Shown here piece by piece: positions 25,611 to 36,438 of a stretch of DNA of 64,000 bases (position 1 is its first letter; each line of letters opens with the position of its first letter). The DNA is taken from contig NZ_JAPDPF010000001.1 of NCBI RefSeq assembly GCF_026283925.1, positions 372,001 to 436,000 of the forward strand. The letters are read 5' to 3'. A program made the translations under genes and the position numbers. Source of the stretch: Dyella halodurans (lineage in GTDB: Bacteria > Pseudomonadota > Gammaproteobacteria > Xanthomonadales > Rhodanobacteraceae). A model generated the notes under the pieces. The model ran no database searches. It had not been told where the DNA came from and saw nothing but the letters and a program-made list of their open reading frames with translations.

Positions 25611-26078
25611 CTAGCCTTCGTAGGGGTCCGCAATGCCCAGCCCGGCCAGGATGCGAGTCTCCAGCGCTTCCATCGCCTCGGCCTCGGCGTCCTCGATGTG
25701 GTCGTAGCCCAGCAGGTGCAGCACGCCGTGGACCGTCATATGGGCCCAGTGGTCGCGGGCGGCCTTGCCCTGTTCGGCGGCCTCGCGGGCCACCACGGGG
25801 GCGCAGATGGCCAGGTCGCCGATCAAGGGCAGGGTGACGCCGGGTGGCAGTTCGACCGGGAAGGACAGCACGTTGGTGGCGTAGTCCTTGCCGCGATACT
25901 CGCGATTGAGCGTGCGGCCTTCGTCGGTGTCGACGATGCGAATGGATAGCTCGGTGGCCTTGCGGCGCTTGGCGCCGCGAAGAGCGGCCTCCGCCCAGCG
26001 CCGAAAGCTGGCTGGCGCCGGCACGCCCAGCCGCGGCGCCGCGTAGCCGACGGCAATCGTCAGTGTCGGGCTGCTCAT
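25611..26078 (-). CDS. ybeY: endoribonuclease YbeY
   Basis: A 155-residue zinc-dependent RNase needed for 16S rRNA 3'-end maturation and 70S quality control. The metal-binding motif [11 protein letters not shown] places H117, H121 and H127. '[14 protein letters not shown]' is also family-typical. The ATG at 26078 overlaps the phoH stop by 4 bp, showing translational coupling. Confidence 0.95.
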   Translation of the reverse strand: MSSPTLTIAVGYAAPRLGVPAPASFRRWAEAALRGAKRRKATELSIRIVDTDEGRTLNREYRGKDYATNVLSFPVELPPGVTLPLIGDLAICAPVVAREAAEQGKAARDHWAHMTVHGVLHLLGYDHIEDAEAEAMEALETRILAGLGIADPYEG

Positions 26079-27061
26079 TTGGACTGATCCTCGGACGCCT
26101 GCTCGAACGCTTCGTACGCGCGCACGATCTTCGCCACCAACGGGTGGCGCACCACGTCGCGCGAGGTGAAGAACGTGAAGCTGATGCCGTCCACGCCGCG
26201 CAGCACTTCAATCGCGTGGCGCAGGCCCGAGCGCACGTTGCGCGGCAGGTCGATCTGGCTGACGTCGCCGGTGATCACCGCCACCGAGCCAAAGCCGATG
26301 CGCGTGAGGAACATCTTCATCTGCTCGACCGTGGTGTTCTGCGCTTCGTCGAGAATCACGTAGGAGTCATTCAGCGTGCGGCCACGCATATAGGCAAGCG
26401 GCGCGATCTCGATCACGTTGCGCTCGATCAGCTTGGCCACTTTTTCGAAGCCGAGCATCTCGTACAAGGCGTCGTACAGCGGGCGCAGGTACGGGTCGAC
26501 CTTCTGGCTGAGGTCGCCGGGGAGGAAGCCCAGCTTCTCGCCGGCCTCCACCGCCGGGCGTACCAGCAACAGGCGCTGCACGCGATTCGCTTCCAGCGCC
26601 TCGACCGCGCTGGCCACCGCAAGATAGGTCTTGCCGGTACCGGCCGGGCCGACGCCGAAGCTGATGTCGTGGGTGGTGATGGCGTGCAGGTAACGCGCCT
26701 GGTTCGGGCCGCGTCCCTTGATGACGCCGCGCTTCACCTTGATGTTCACTTCCTGCGCGCTCTCGGCGGCATCGTTGATGATCGCGTCGATACCGGACTC
26801 GGCCAGGTGCAGGTTAATCTTGGCGCCGTTGAGCGACTCACGCTCGGTGGTGTCGTAGAGCGCGCGCATCACCTTCTCGGTGGCGCGCGCCGCATCGCTT
26901 TCGCCGATCACCTGGAACAGGTTGCCGCGATGGTCGATCTCCACGCCCAGGCGCAATTCGATCTGGCGCAGGTGTTCGTCGAACGGACCGCAGAGATTCG
27001 CCAGCCTGGCGTTGTCTTCCGGATCGAGGGAGAAATCGCGTTGATTGAGGCCGTTGGTCAT
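26075..27061 (-). CDS. ybeZ: PhoH-family ATPase
   Basis: A 328-residue PhoH/YbeZ protein. A KH-like N-terminal region is followed by a P-loop NTPase with Walker A GPAGTGKT and Walker B '[11 protein letters not shown]'. '[33 protein letters not shown]' is the usual C-terminal part. It works with YbeY in ribosome and RNA metabolism; the exact reaction is not settled. Confidence 0.94.
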   Translation of the reverse strand: MTNGLNQRDFSLDPEDNARLANLCGPFDEHLRQIELRLGVEIDHRGNLFQVIGESDAARATEKVMRALYDTTERESLNGAKINLHLAESGIDAIINDAAESAQEVNIKVKRGVIKGRGPNQARYLHAITTHDISFGVGPAGTGKTYLAVASAVEALEANRVQRLLLVRPAVEAGEKLGFLPGDLSQKVDPYLRPLYDALYEMLGFEKVAKLIERNVIEIAPLAYMRGRTLNDSYVILDEAQNTTVEQMKMFLTRIGFGSVAVITGDVSQIDLPRNVRSGLRHAIEVLRGVDGISFTFFTSRDVVRHPLVAKIVRAYEAFEQASEDQSK

Positions 27062-27073
27062 AGGAAGTGTGCG

Positions 27074-27568
27074 TTACAGATGTCGGTGCATCACGTAGAC
27101 GTCAGTCGGGCCATGCTTTACGTGGCGAAAAGCGCCCGGCACCTGTCCGACGATGCGGAAGCCGTGGCGCTGCCATAAGCGCACCGCGGCGGTGTTGGTG
27201 GAGACCACAAAGTTGAACTGCATGGCGGTAAAGCCGGCGTCCCGGGCTTGCGCCATCGAATGTTCGCACATGGCCGAGGCCACGCCCTGGCCGCGCGCGG
27301 CGGGTGACACCATATACCCGGCATTGGCGACGTGATCGCCGAGGCCGGGCTGGTTCGGCTTGAGCATGTAACAGCCGAGCACCAGGCGGCCACGTTCGGC
27401 GACAAAGCACTGGCTGGGTGGCGTGGTCCACCAGTCGCGCGCCTGTTCGAAGCTCAGGTCCGGCGGGTAGCTGTAGGTATCGCCGGCTGCGACGATGCTG
27501 CGGAACAGCGGCCACACCAGCGCAAATTCGTCTGCGCCGATTTCACGAACCGAGATCGGCGCGGTCAC
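27074..27568 (-). CDS. GNAT-family N-acetyltransferase
   Basis: A 164-residue acetyltransferase. The acetyl-CoA binding loop is '[16 protein letters not shown]' (Q/RxxGxG/A), followed by '[24 protein letters not shown]'. The acceptor is unknown. It overlaps miaB by 4 bp (its ATG over the miaB stop) and lies 12 bp before phoH, so it appears to be part of the miaB-phoH-ybeY transcription unit. Confidence 0.88.
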   Translation of the reverse strand: MTAPISVREIGADEFALVWPLFRSIVAAGDTYSYPPDLSFEQARDWWTTPPSQCFVAERGRLVLGCYMLKPNQPGLGDHVANAGYMVSPAARGQGVASAMCEHSMAQARDAGFTAMQFNFVVSTNTAAVRLWQRHGFRIVGQVPGAFRHVKHGPTDVYVMHRHL

Positions 27569-28917
27569 GATGCCAGGGCGATGGTGTCGTCGGCGAGTTT
27601 CACCCGACCGCGCAGCGAATTGCTCATCGCCTCGGTAATTACCACGTCGACGAACTGGCCGATCATGCGTGCGCTGCCAGCGAAATTCACATAGCGCATG
27701 TTCTCGGTGCGACCGCTCAACTCGTTGGGGTCCTTGCGGCTCGGCTTTTCCACCAGTACCCGCTGCACCGTGCCGACCATCGCCTCGTTGATCTTGCGGG
27801 CGTTTTCGTTGAGCGTGGCCTGCAGCCGGGCAAGGCGCGCGTGCTTCACTTCCGACGACGTGTCGTCCGCCAGGTTGGCGGCGGGCGTGCCCGGGCGCGA
27901 GGAGAAGATGAAGGAGAAGCTCTGGTCGAAACCGATGTCGTCGATCAGCTTCATGGTCTTCTCGAAATCGTCGTCCGTCTCTCCGGGGAAGCCGACGATG
28001 AAGTCCGAAGAGACGCAGATGTCCGGGCGCACCGCGCGCAGCTTGCGGATCTTCTGCTTGAACTCCAGCGCCGTGTAACCACGCTTCATCGCGGTGAGGA
28101 TGCGGTCGGAACCGGCCTGCACGGGAAGATGCAGGAAGTTCGCCAGCTGCGGCACGTTGGCGTAGGCCTCGATCAGCGAGTCGGAGAACTCCAGCGGATG
28201 GGAGGTGGTGAAGCGGATGCGGCCGATGCCTTCGATCTGCGCGATGGCGTGGATCAGTACGGCCAGATCGGCGATGCCGCCGTCATGGGTAGGGCCGCGA
28301 TACGCATTGACGTTCTGGCCCAACAGGTTCACTTCGCGCACGCCCTGCGCGGCCAGTTGCGCCACCTCGACGATCACGTCGTCGAATGGGCGGCTGATCT
28401 CTTCGCCGCGGGTATACGGCACCACGCAGTAGGAGCAGTACTTGGAGCAACCTTCCATGATGGAGACGAAGGCCGTCGGGCCTTCCGCACGCGGCTCGGG
28501 CAGGCGGTCGAACTTCTCGATCTCCGGGAAGCTGATGTCGACCTGGGGCTTGCCGCTGGCGCGCTGCGCCTCGATCAGCTCCGGCAGGCGGTGCAGGGTC
28601 TGCGGGCCGAAGACCAGGTCGACATACGGCGCGCGCTTGATGATGTCCTGGCCTTCCTGCGAAGCCACGCAGCCGCCCACGCCAATCAGCACCGGCTTGC
28701 CGCCCTGCTTGTGTTCCTTCCAGCGGCCCAGCTGGCTGAACACCTTTTCCTGGGCCTTCTCGCGGATCGAGCAGGTATTGATCAGGATGACATCCGCCTC
28801 GGACTCGTCCTGGGTCAATTCCAGGCCATGCGAGGCCTTGAGCACGTCGGCCATCTTGGCCGAGTCGTACTCGTTCATCTGGCAGCCGTGGGTTTTGATG
28901 AAAAGCTTGCCGGTCAT
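27565..28917 (-). CDS. miaB: tRNA-2-methylthio-N6-dimethylallyladenosine synthase
   Basis: A 450-residue radical-SAM methylthiotransferase that modifies i6A37 of tRNAs reading UNN codons. The N-terminal UPF0004 domain begins '[16 protein letters not shown]' with its [4Fe-4S] cysteines. The radical-SAM motif is CSKYCSYC, and a C-terminal TRAM domain follows. The ATG at 28917 gives the standard N terminus; the frame continues upstream without family similarity. Confidence 0.96.
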   Translation of the reverse strand: MTGKLFIKTHGCQMNEYDSAKMADVLKASHGLELTQDESEADVILINTCSIREKAQEKVFSQLGRWKEHKQGGKPVLIGVGGCVASQEGQDIIKRAPYVDLVFGPQTLHRLPELIEAQRASGKPQVDISFPEIEKFDRLPEPRAEGPTAFVSIMEGCSKYCSYCVVPYTRGEEISRPFDDVIVEVAQLAAQGVREVNLLGQNVNAYRGPTHDGGIADLAVLIHAIAQIEGIGRIRFTTSHPLEFSDSLIEAYANVPQLANFLHLPVQAGSDRILTAMKRGYTALEFKQKIRKLRAVRPDICVSSDFIVGFPGETDDDFEKTMKLIDDIGFDQSFSFIFSSRPGTPAANLADDTSSEVKHARLARLQATLNENARKINEAMVGTVQRVLVEKPSRKDPNELSGRTENMRYVNFAGSARMIGQFVDVVITEAMSNSLRGRVKLADDTIALAS

Positions 28918-29272
28918 GGGCTTCGGTACCGTCACTCTACTGGGCCGCAGGAGCGGCCGCCGAACCGCGTAGTTTACGCGCCCGTGTGGACGCCCGCCAG
29001 CTGAACGCCCGAGCCGGATCAAGCACTTGCGCGTCCAGTGGCTGGCTCGGACGCCGCGCCCGGTCCCATAAGTTTGTCCCGCCGCACGAATTGGCCGTGT
29101 CGCGCTTGGCGCGAGGCGGGCGTGGAGGCACACTGCCGACTAGGCCTGTCGCCGGCCGAAGCGGCGCGCAGGGGAGTAGGGAAGGGGGATCTATGTTGGT
29201 GCGTGGCTGGGTAACCGCGGTAACCCAAGGGGCGGGCTGCGAGGCCAGGTCGGCTCCGGGGCGGCCGTCGCG
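28918..29272. other. divergent intergenic region miaB / lytic transglycosylase
   Basis: A 355-base G/C-rich region between divergent genes. No gene or RNA is recognised. An imperfect palindrome GGGTAACCGCGGTAACCC at 29211-29228 lies about 45 bases before the transglycosylase start and could be an operator. Confidence 0.35.
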
Positions 29273-30388
29273 ATGCCTGTCGGGCGGCGCGTGAGCGGAC
29301 GGTTCGCCCTGGCGGTGGCGCGCCCGGCCCTGCGGTGGATCGTCGCAGCTTGCCTGCTGGCCGCCGGCCTGCTCGGATTTGCGGCTCGCGCCGATGCCGG
29401 TGCCCTGTACCGCTGCACCGGCGCTTCGGGCGAAGTCGTCTTCAGCAGCAGTACGGCCGGTTACCACGATTGCAGTCGTATTGGCGGCTCGCCCGATCCG
29501 GTGCGTGCCAAAGCGCGGCCCAAGGCGCCGCCCGCGTCGCTGGCCGGCGTGCAAGGTTCCGTCGAGACCACGGCCCAAGTTGTACCCGAGGGTGGGGTCG
29601 CCAAACCGGTGGTGACGTCACTGACCCAGGTCGAGGGCACGGTCGAAACGAGCGCTCGCCTGCCGCTCCCTGCGGCGCCCACCGGCAAGCCGGGGCAATG
29701 GAGCTATGCCGATGCCAGTCCGGCTGCCAGCGCCTCCGCACCCGCCACGCCGGTGGCCGACGTCTCCGCTGGCGGCGACCGGGTGCTGCGTGGCGCGGTC
29801 TATCGCGTGATTCGCCGCGATGGCAGCGTGGAATACACCAATATGCGTCCTGCCGGGCAGCAGGACCATGCGGTGACCATGTTGTTCAGCTACATCGCGA
29901 CCTGCGTGGCCTGCAATCTGCACTCGAACATCCGCTGGGACTCGGTGGCGCTCAACACGACGGCGTATGCCGACGTGATCCAGCTGGCCAGCCAGGAATC
30001 CGGCGTGGATGAGGCCTTTCTGCGCGCCATCATCCATGCCGAAAGCGCGTTCAATCCGCGGGCGATGTCGCTCAAGGGCGCCCAGGGCCTGATGCAGCTG
30101 ATGCCTGGCACGGCGCTCGACATGGGCGTGCGCGATGCATTCGACACGGCGCAGAACATCCGCGGCGGCGCGCGCTATCTGGGTCTGCTGCTGCGCACGT
30201 TCAGCGGCAACGAGCGGCTGGCAGCGGCGGCCTACAATGCCGGCCCCGCAGCCGTGCAGCGCTATAACGGCGTGCCGCCGTATGCCGAAACGCAGGTTTA
30301 TGTGGACCGTGTCGGCACCTTGCGCAAACGCTACGGTCTGGCCGTTCGGCCGCCGGCAGGACGCACGCCGGTAGTTGCCGGTACCTAG
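29273..30388 (+). CDS. lytic transglycosylase (SLT domain) with DUF4124-like N terminus
   Basis: A 371-residue secreted protein. A hydrophobic signal or anchor (about 22-42) precedes a short Cys-containing DUF4124-like segment ('ALYRCTGASGEVVFS'). A Pro/Ala-rich linker follows, then a C-terminal SLT domain with catalytic E257 ('IHAESAFNPRAMS'), 'GAQGLMQLMPGTA' and 'AAYNAGPAAVQRYNGVPPYAET'. It cleaves peptidoglycan to 1,6-anhydromuropeptides. The ATG at 29273 is the most likely start but has a weak ribosome site. Confidence 0.88.
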   Translation: MPVGRRVSGRFALAVARPALRWIVAACLLAAGLLGFAARADAGALYRCTGASGEVVFSSSTAGYHDCSRIGGSPDPVRAKARPKAPPASLAGVQGSVETTAQVVPEGGVAKPVVTSLTQVEGTVETSARLPLPAAPTGKPGQWSYADASPAASASAPATPVADVSAGGDRVLRGAVYRVIRRDGSVEYTNMRPAGQQDHAVTMLFSYIATCVACNLHSNIRWDSVALNTTAYADVIQLASQESGVDEAFLRAIIHAESAFNPRAMSLKGAQGLMQLMPGTALDMGVRDAFDTAQNIRGGARYLGLLLRTFSGNERLAAAAYNAGPAAVQRYNGVPPYAETQVYVDRVGTLRKRYGLAVRPPAGRTPVVAGT

Positions 30389-30403
30389 AGCCTGCTCGCG
30401 ACC

Positions 30404-31588
<1,185 letters not shown>

Positions 31589-31947
31589 GTCGTTATGCGT
31601 TTCGTGGCAAGGCGTTAGGATGGGGGGGGCGTGGAAGCGACAGACCCGGCGGTTTGATTGTACGAGTCAGGCCCTGACGCTACACTAACGCGTTTTTTGT
31701 GGGAGCCAGATTCTGCTGGCACTTGCGAAGCGGGTCGTTCCGGAAACAGGGGGGACGCAGGGTGACCGAAGACGAAGGCCGTGTGCAAACCGCTACACTG
31801 GCCCTCGCGAACACCATGCGTGCCTGCCTCCGGGTAGGGGGTTCTATCGGCATGCGATGCTTGCTGCGGAACAGGATGACTCGCTTGGCAAGTACCTGTG
31901 GAACTCCAGTTCCGCGTCTCAATGGCATGTAAGTTCCGGAGAGCCTG
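31589..31947. other. divergent intergenic region with possible petABC promoter
   Basis: A 359-base region between degS-like (-) and petA (+). A plausible sigma-70 promoter is TTGTAC, 17 bases, TACACT around 31657-31685 on the plus strand; a second TACACT occurs near 31795. Nothing else is recognised. It would give petABC a leader of about 150-250 bases. Confidence 0.4.
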
Positions 31948-32553
31948 ATGGCGAACGAAGTCGTCGATCACGGCCGCCGCCGTTTCCTCACAGCAACCAC
32001 GGCCGTGGTTGGTGGAGTAGGAGTCGTTGCGGCAGTCGTGCCCTTCATTAAGTCGTGGGAGCCCAGTGCGCGGGCCAAGTCCGCGGGCGCACCAGTGACG
32101 GTCGACATCGGCAAGATCGAGTCGGGCCAGAAGGTGACTTACCCATGGCGTGGTCTGCCGGTGTTCGTGGTGAACCGCACCCAGGCCCAGCTAGATGCGC
32201 TGCCCAGCCAGGACGCCCGCCTCGTCGACGCCAAGTCGAACAGCGGCTCCGCCGAGCAGCAGCCCGCTTACGCGCAAAACGAAAGCCGCTCCATCAAGCC
32301 GGAATGGCTGGTGCTGGTTGGCCTTTGCACCCACCTGGGTTGCGTGCCCGACTTCGTCCCCACGATGAAGCCCGAACCGTTCGATCCGGAATGGAAGGGC
32401 GGCTTCTACTGCCCCTGCCACAAGTCGCGCTATGACATGGCGGGTCGCGTATACCAGGGCGTGCCGGCACCGAAGAACCTGCTGGTACCGCCGTACCATT
32501 TCGTCGACGACACGCACATCCAGATTGGCGTGGATCCGAAGGAGGCCGGCTAA
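31948..32553 (+). CDS. petA: ubiquinol-cytochrome c reductase Rieske iron-sulfur subunit
   Basis: A 201-residue bc1-complex subunit that passes electrons from ubiquinol to cytochrome c1. The N terminus has a twin-arginine-like 'GRRRFLTATT' and one membrane helix. The [2Fe-2S] ligands are C127-H129 and C155-H158, with C132 and C157 forming the disulfide (CTHLGC and CPCH). Its last base is shared with the petB start (TAATG). Confidence 0.97.
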   Translation: MANEVVDHGRRRFLTATTAVVGGVGVVAAVVPFIKSWEPSARAKSAGAPVTVDIGKIESGQKVTYPWRGLPVFVVNRTQAQLDALPSQDARLVDAKSNSGSAEQQPAYAQNESRSIKPEWLVLVGLCTHLGCVPDFVPTMKPEPFDPEWKGGFYCPCHKSRYDMAGRVYQGVPAPKNLLVPPYHFVDDTHIQIGVDPKEAG

Positions 32554-33854
32554 TGGCCAACGTATTCACGCGCATGGGCGATTGGGTCAATGAGCGCGCA
32601 CCGGGCCTGATGCCGGTGTATCGCAAGCACATGACCGAGTATTACGCGCCGAAAAACTTCAACTTCTGGTACTACTTCGGCGTGTTGGCGATCCTGGTGT
32701 TTGCCAACCAGATCATCACCGGCATCTTCCTCACCATGAACTACAAGACGAGTGCGGCGGAAGCCTTCAACTCGGTCGAGTACATCATGCGTGACGTGGA
32801 GTGGGGCTGGCTGATCCGCTACATGCACTCCACCGGCGCCTCGCTGTTCTTCGTGGTGGTGTTCCTGCACATGTTCCGCGGCCTGATGTACGGCTCGTAC
32901 CAGAAGCCGCGCGAGCTGGTGTGGCTGCTGGGCATGCTGGTGTTCCTGGCGCTGATGGCCGAGGCCTTCATGGGCTACGTGCTGCCGTGGGGCAACATGT
33001 CGTTCTGGGGCGCCAAGGTGATCATCTCGCTGTTCGGCACCGTGCCGGTCATCGGCGGCACTCTGGTCGAATGGATCATGGGTGACTACCTGCCGGCGGA
33101 CGCCACGCTGAACCGCTTCTTCGCGCTGCATGTGATCGCGCTGCCGCTGGTGCTGCTGTTGCTGGTGGTGCTGCACATCTTCGCGCTGCACGAAGTGGGT
33201 TCGAACAACCCGGATGGCGTCGAGATCAAGAAGGGGCCCAAGGGCAACCGCTGGGACCCGAACAAGCCGGCCGATGGCATTCCGTTCCATCCGTACTACA
33301 CCGTGCACGACCTGGTGGCGGTGGGCTTCTTCATGATGATCGCGGCGTTCATCATCTTCTTCTCGCCCACCGTGGGCGGCTGGTTCCTGGAGCATGACAA
33401 CTTCATCCCGGCCAACAACCTGGTGACGCCGACCCACATCAAGCCGTCCTGGTACTTCACCCCGTTCTACGCGATCCTGCGCATGATCCCGTCATTCTTC
33501 GGCACGGCCTTCTGGGGTGTGCTGGGCATGTTCGGCGCGATTGCCCTGCTGTTCCTGCTGCCGTGGATCGATGCCGGCAAGGTGCGCTCGATCCGCTATC
33601 GCGGCACGGGCTTCAAGGTGGCGCTGATGTCGTTTGCGGGTTCCTTCATCGGCCTGGCCCTGGTGGGCGCGGGCGTGGTCGGCGAGAAGCTCGTCGAATG
33701 GGTCCCCTCGGACGCGACGTTCTGGGAGAACACGTTCGGTCGCGTGATGACGGCCATCTACTTCGGGTACTTCGTGTTCCTTTGGTGCTACACGCATCTG
33801 GGCTGGGAAAAGACCAAGCCGGTGCCGGAGCGGGTGGTGTTTGACCATGATTAA
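32553..33854 (+). CDS. petB: cytochrome b of the bc1 complex
   Basis: A 433-residue polytopic cytochrome b. The paired heme-ligand histidines are in 'WLIRYMHSTGASLFF...HMFRG' and 'NRFFALHVIALPLVLLLLVVLHIFALHE'. The Qo-site motif appears as 'PDGVEI'/'HPYYTVHDL' and 'PTHIKPSWYFTPFYAILR'. It catalyses quinol oxidation and quinone reduction across the inner membrane. Overlaps with petA and petC indicate tight co-translation. Confidence 0.97.
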   Translation: MANVFTRMGDWVNERAPGLMPVYRKHMTEYYAPKNFNFWYYFGVLAILVFANQIITGIFLTMNYKTSAAEAFNSVEYIMRDVEWGWLIRYMHSTGASLFFVVVFLHMFRGLMYGSYQKPRELVWLLGMLVFLALMAEAFMGYVLPWGNMSFWGAKVIISLFGTVPVIGGTLVEWIMGDYLPADATLNRFFALHVIALPLVLLLLVVLHIFALHEVGSNNPDGVEIKKGPKGNRWDPNKPADGIPFHPYYTVHDLVAVGFFMMIAAFIIFFSPTVGGWFLEHDNFIPANNLVTPTHIKPSWYFTPFYAILRMIPSFFGTAFWGVLGMFGAIALLFLLPWIDAGKVRSIRYRGTGFKVALMSFAGSFIGLALVGAGVVGEKLVEWVPSDATFWENTFGRVMTAIYFGYFVFLWCYTHLGWEKTKPVPERVVFDHD

Positions 33855-34596
33855 GCGACCGTCCTCGATGAAGAAAACGATCTCCTCGTTCGCACTTGCG
33901 CTCGGCCTGCTGGTCGGCACCACCTCGGCCATGGCCTCGGAAGAGGGCGGCCTGCCCTCGGCCGGCACCAATGTCCGCGACCAGGCCTCGTTGCAGCGTG
34001 GCGCCAAGCTGTTCTTCAACTACTGCGTCGGCTGCCACTCGCTGAAGTACGCGCGTTACTCGCGTATCGCCGAGGATCTTGGCCTGTCCGAACAGGACGT
34101 GATGAACAACCTCAACTTCACCGGCGCCAAGTTCGGCGACACGGTGATCTCGCACATGCCGGAGGATTCGGCCCAGCAGTTCTTCGGCAAGGCACCGCCG
34201 GACCTCTCGCTGGAAGTGCGCGCCAAGACCGCCGACTGGGTCTACGCCTACCTCAACTCCTTCTACCTGGACCCGTCCCGCCCGGTGGGCTGGAACAACA
34301 CGGTGTTCCCGAACGCCTCCATGCCAAATCCGCTGTGGGAGCTGCAGGGCTTGCAGACGGCGGTGATGAAGAGCGGCGGCGAGGAAGTGGAGAAGCTCGA
34401 ATTGACCCAGCCGGGCAAGCTCACGCCGGCCCAGTTCCAGCAGGCCACGCGTGACCTGACCACCTTCCTCGAGTACGTTTCCGAGCCGGCCGCGCTGCAG
34501 CGTCAGCGTTACGGCATCTGGGTGCTGCTGTTCCTGGCGGGCTTCACTTTCCTGACATATCTGTTAAAGAAGGAATATTGGAAGGACGTGCACTAA
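33847..34596 (+). CDS. petC: cytochrome c1 of the bc1 complex
   Basis: A 249-residue periplasmic heme protein with signal peptide (MKKTISSFALALGLLVGTTSAMA in the long form), heme motif C60-V-G-C63-H64, and one C-terminal membrane anchor ('GIWVLLFLAGFTFLTYLLKKEYWKDVH' region). It receives electrons from the Rieske centre. The ATG at 33847 overlaps the petB end by 8 bp; an internal ATG at 33868 is also possible. Confidence 0.95.
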   Translation: MIKRPSSMKKTISSFALALGLLVGTTSAMASEEGGLPSAGTNVRDQASLQRGAKLFFNYCVGCHSLKYARYSRIAEDLGLSEQDVMNNLNFTGAKFGDTVISHMPEDSAQQFFGKAPPDLSLEVRAKTADWVYAYLNSFYLDPSRPVGWNNTVFPNASMPNPLWELQGLQTAVMKSGGEEVEKLELTQPGKLTPAQFQQATRDLTTFLEYVSEPAALQRQRYGIWVLLFLAGFTFLTYLLKKEYWKDVH

Positions 34597-34617
34597 GACG
34601 TTGCTCCATAGCCTGAG

Positions 34618-34642
34618 GTACGGCGGCCTAGAGCCGCCGTAC
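34618..34642 (+). terminator. hairpin between petC and sspA
   Basis: A perfect 10-bp stem (GTACGGCGGC and its complement) with a 5-base loop, 21 bases after the petC stop. No T-run follows, so it may stabilise the petABC mRNA end or act as a weak terminator with read-through into sspA. Confidence 0.5.
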
Positions 34643-34670
34643 CCGCTTAACGTCGATGGGGAGATCGCGC

Positions 34671-35294
34671 ATGGTTCAAAGTGCTCGTTCGCGTACCGCA
34701 CTCACCCTCTACACCACCGCGGACGGCATTCAATGCCACCGCACGCGGCTGGTGCTCGCCGCCAAGGGCGTCACCTACGAGCGGGTCCTGGTGGACCCGG
34801 CCAAGCCGCCGGAAGACCTGCTTGACCTCAACCCCTACGGCACGACGCCGACCCTGGTCGACCGCGACCTCACGCTCTACGACACGGCTGTCGTCTGCGA
34901 ATACCTCGACGAGCGCTACCCGCACCCGCCCTTGATGCCTATCGACCCGCTGTCCAGGGCCAGGCTGCGCCTTGCCGCGGTGCGCATCGAGCTGGACTGG
35001 CTGCCCGAGATCGACGCCATCCGGGCCGGAGGGCGGCCCGCCGACACCGCCCGCAGGCGCTTGCGCGAGCACCTGCTGGGCTCGCTGCCCCTGTTCAAGG
35101 CATCAAGATTCTTCCTCAACCCTGAAATGAGCCTCGCGGACTGCCTGGTGGCGCCCGTGGTGTGGCGCCTGCCCTGGTTGAGCGTGGATCTGGGGCGCGA
35201 AGGCAAGCCTATCCTCGACTATGGTGAGCGCTTGTTTGCCAGCCAAGGCTATGCGCGCAGCCTGACCGCCGAAGAAAAGGCCATGCGCCCCTGA
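34671..35294 (+). CDS. sspA: stringent starvation protein A (GST-like)
   Basis: A 207-residue protein with a glutathione-S-transferase fold lacking enzyme activity in known members. SspA binds RNA polymerase and affects transcription under starvation and acid stress. The thioredoxin-like N-terminal domain holds 'LNPYGTTPTLVDRDLTLYDTAVVCEYLDERYPHPPLMP', typical of SspA. GGGGAG is 7 bp before the ATG at 34671. It follows petABC and precedes sspB, the usual order in gammaproteobacteria. Confidence 0.93.
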   Translation: MVQSARSRTALTLYTTADGIQCHRTRLVLAAKGVTYERVLVDPAKPPEDLLDLNPYGTTPTLVDRDLTLYDTAVVCEYLDERYPHPPLMPIDPLSRARLRLAAVRIELDWLPEIDAIRAGGRPADTARRRLREHLLGSLPLFKASRFFLNPEMSLADCLVAPVVWRLPWLSVDLGREGKPILDYGERLFASQGYARSLTAEEKAMRP

Positions 35295-35478
35295 TTGCCG
35301 CCTGGCTTTCGCGGGGTTCCGGCACGGCGCCGTCCGGTTTGCAGCCGGCGGGAAATGGCCGGTGCGCACGTCTCTTGGCAGATTTCCCTTCATCTGGCCC
35401 CGAGTTGGCTTAAACTCCTCCGATCTCCCTGGCAAGCTGTGGCGATTCCGCCATGGGCCGGCCATCCATAGGCAACGC

Positions 35479-35931
35479 ATGACCGACGACAAGCTCCCGC
35501 CGATGACCCCCAATCGTCCGTACCTGTTGCGGGCTATCTACGATTGGATCAGCGACAACAATCTCACCCCCTACGTGCTGGTGGATGCGGCGCGCGAGGG
35601 TGTGCGGGTGCCGCCGCAGGTGGTGAAGAACGGGCAGGTGGTGCTGAACCTGGCGATGCGCGCCGTCGCCAACCTCGATCTGGGCAACGACTGGATCAGC
35701 TTCCAGGCCCGCTTCTCGGGCGTCAGCCACAACATTCACATCCCCATTTCGGCCGTGCTGGCGCTGTACGCGCAGGAGAACGGGCAGGGCATGATGTTCC
35801 CGGCCGATGAGGGTGGCGACACGCCGCCCCCCGGTAGCCCCGATCCGGACGACACGCCGCCAACGCCCGAATCCGATGACGCGGGCGACAAACCCAAGCG
35901 CAATGCGCCGTTCCTTCGCGTGGTCAAGTGA
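35479..35931 (+). CDS. sspB: ClpXP protease specificity-enhancing factor
   Basis: A 150-residue adaptor that delivers ssrA-tagged proteins to ClpXP. The conserved substrate-binding domain (about 8-115) contains 'PYLLRAIYDWISDNNLTPYVLVDA' and 'ISFQARFSGVSHNIHIP'. A flexible acidic/proline-rich linker follows, then the ClpX-binding tail 'RNAPFLRVVK', which matches the XB motif. The ATG at 35479 is favoured; an ATG at 35503 is also possible. Confidence 0.94.
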   Translation: MTDDKLPPMTPNRPYLLRAIYDWISDNNLTPYVLVDAAREGVRVPPQVVKNGQVVLNLAMRAVANLDLGNDWISFQARFSGVSHNIHIPISAVLALYAQENGQGMMFPADEGGDTPPPGSPDPDDTPPTPESDDAGDKPKRNAPFLRVVK

Positions 35932-35949
35932 TCGAAGCGCGTAGCCGCC

Positions 35950-36357
35950 TCAGTGCAGGCGGCTGTCCTTGTGCAAACGAGGGCGCAGCGGCACCACGTT
36001 GTCCGCTGGTGTCGGTGGCAGGTGCTCTGCACTCAGGCCCGGTAGATGGCTTTGGATGGTGGGCAGGCTCACGCCGGTAAGCGTTTGACCGATCATCCAT
36101 AGTCTGCCCGGTTCGCGATCGTCGCCATCGATGCTCACTTCGAACGTGTAGCAACGTTCGAGCAGCCAGCGACCATGGACGCGCCGCATGCGCATGCCAC
36201 GCAGGCCTACGCTTTCATCGAGCAATTGCAGGCCATGTTGCTGGCATTGCTGGCGGCCTTCCTGGGTCGCCTGTTCACGGGCACGGCTAAGCTTCAGCCA
36301 CAGCCCGATCACGGCCAGCAGCAGTACCAGCAGAAGCAGGTCCGAAAGTTCGCTCAT
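35950..36357 (-). CDS. DUF3301 domain protein
   Basis: A 135-residue protein with one N-terminal membrane helix (about 5-22, 'LLLLVLLLAVIGLWL') and a cytoplasmic or periplasmic body with 'QQHGLQLLDESVGLRGMRMRRVHGRWLLERCYTFE', the DUF3301 signature. Its function is not known. It is convergent with sspB (18 bp away). Confidence 0.8.
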   Translation of the reverse strand: MSELSDLLLLVLLLAVIGLWLKLSRAREQATQEGRQQCQQHGLQLLDESVGLRGMRMRRVHGRWLLERCYTFEVSIDGDDREPGRLWMIGQTLTGVSLPTIQSHLPGLSAEHLPPTPADNVVPLRPRLHKDSRLH

Positions 36358-36438
36358 GCAGCGAGAGTGTAGTCTCGATCGACGGCTTGCAAGGGTTGCG
36401 ATGGTTTTCCGCCAGCCATGCAGGAGACCGCCAGCGGA

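Noticed and set aside
29211-29228. Palindrome near the transglycosylase start as a known operator
   Set aside because: It contains mismatches and does not match any operator I can name; kept only as part of the intergenic description.
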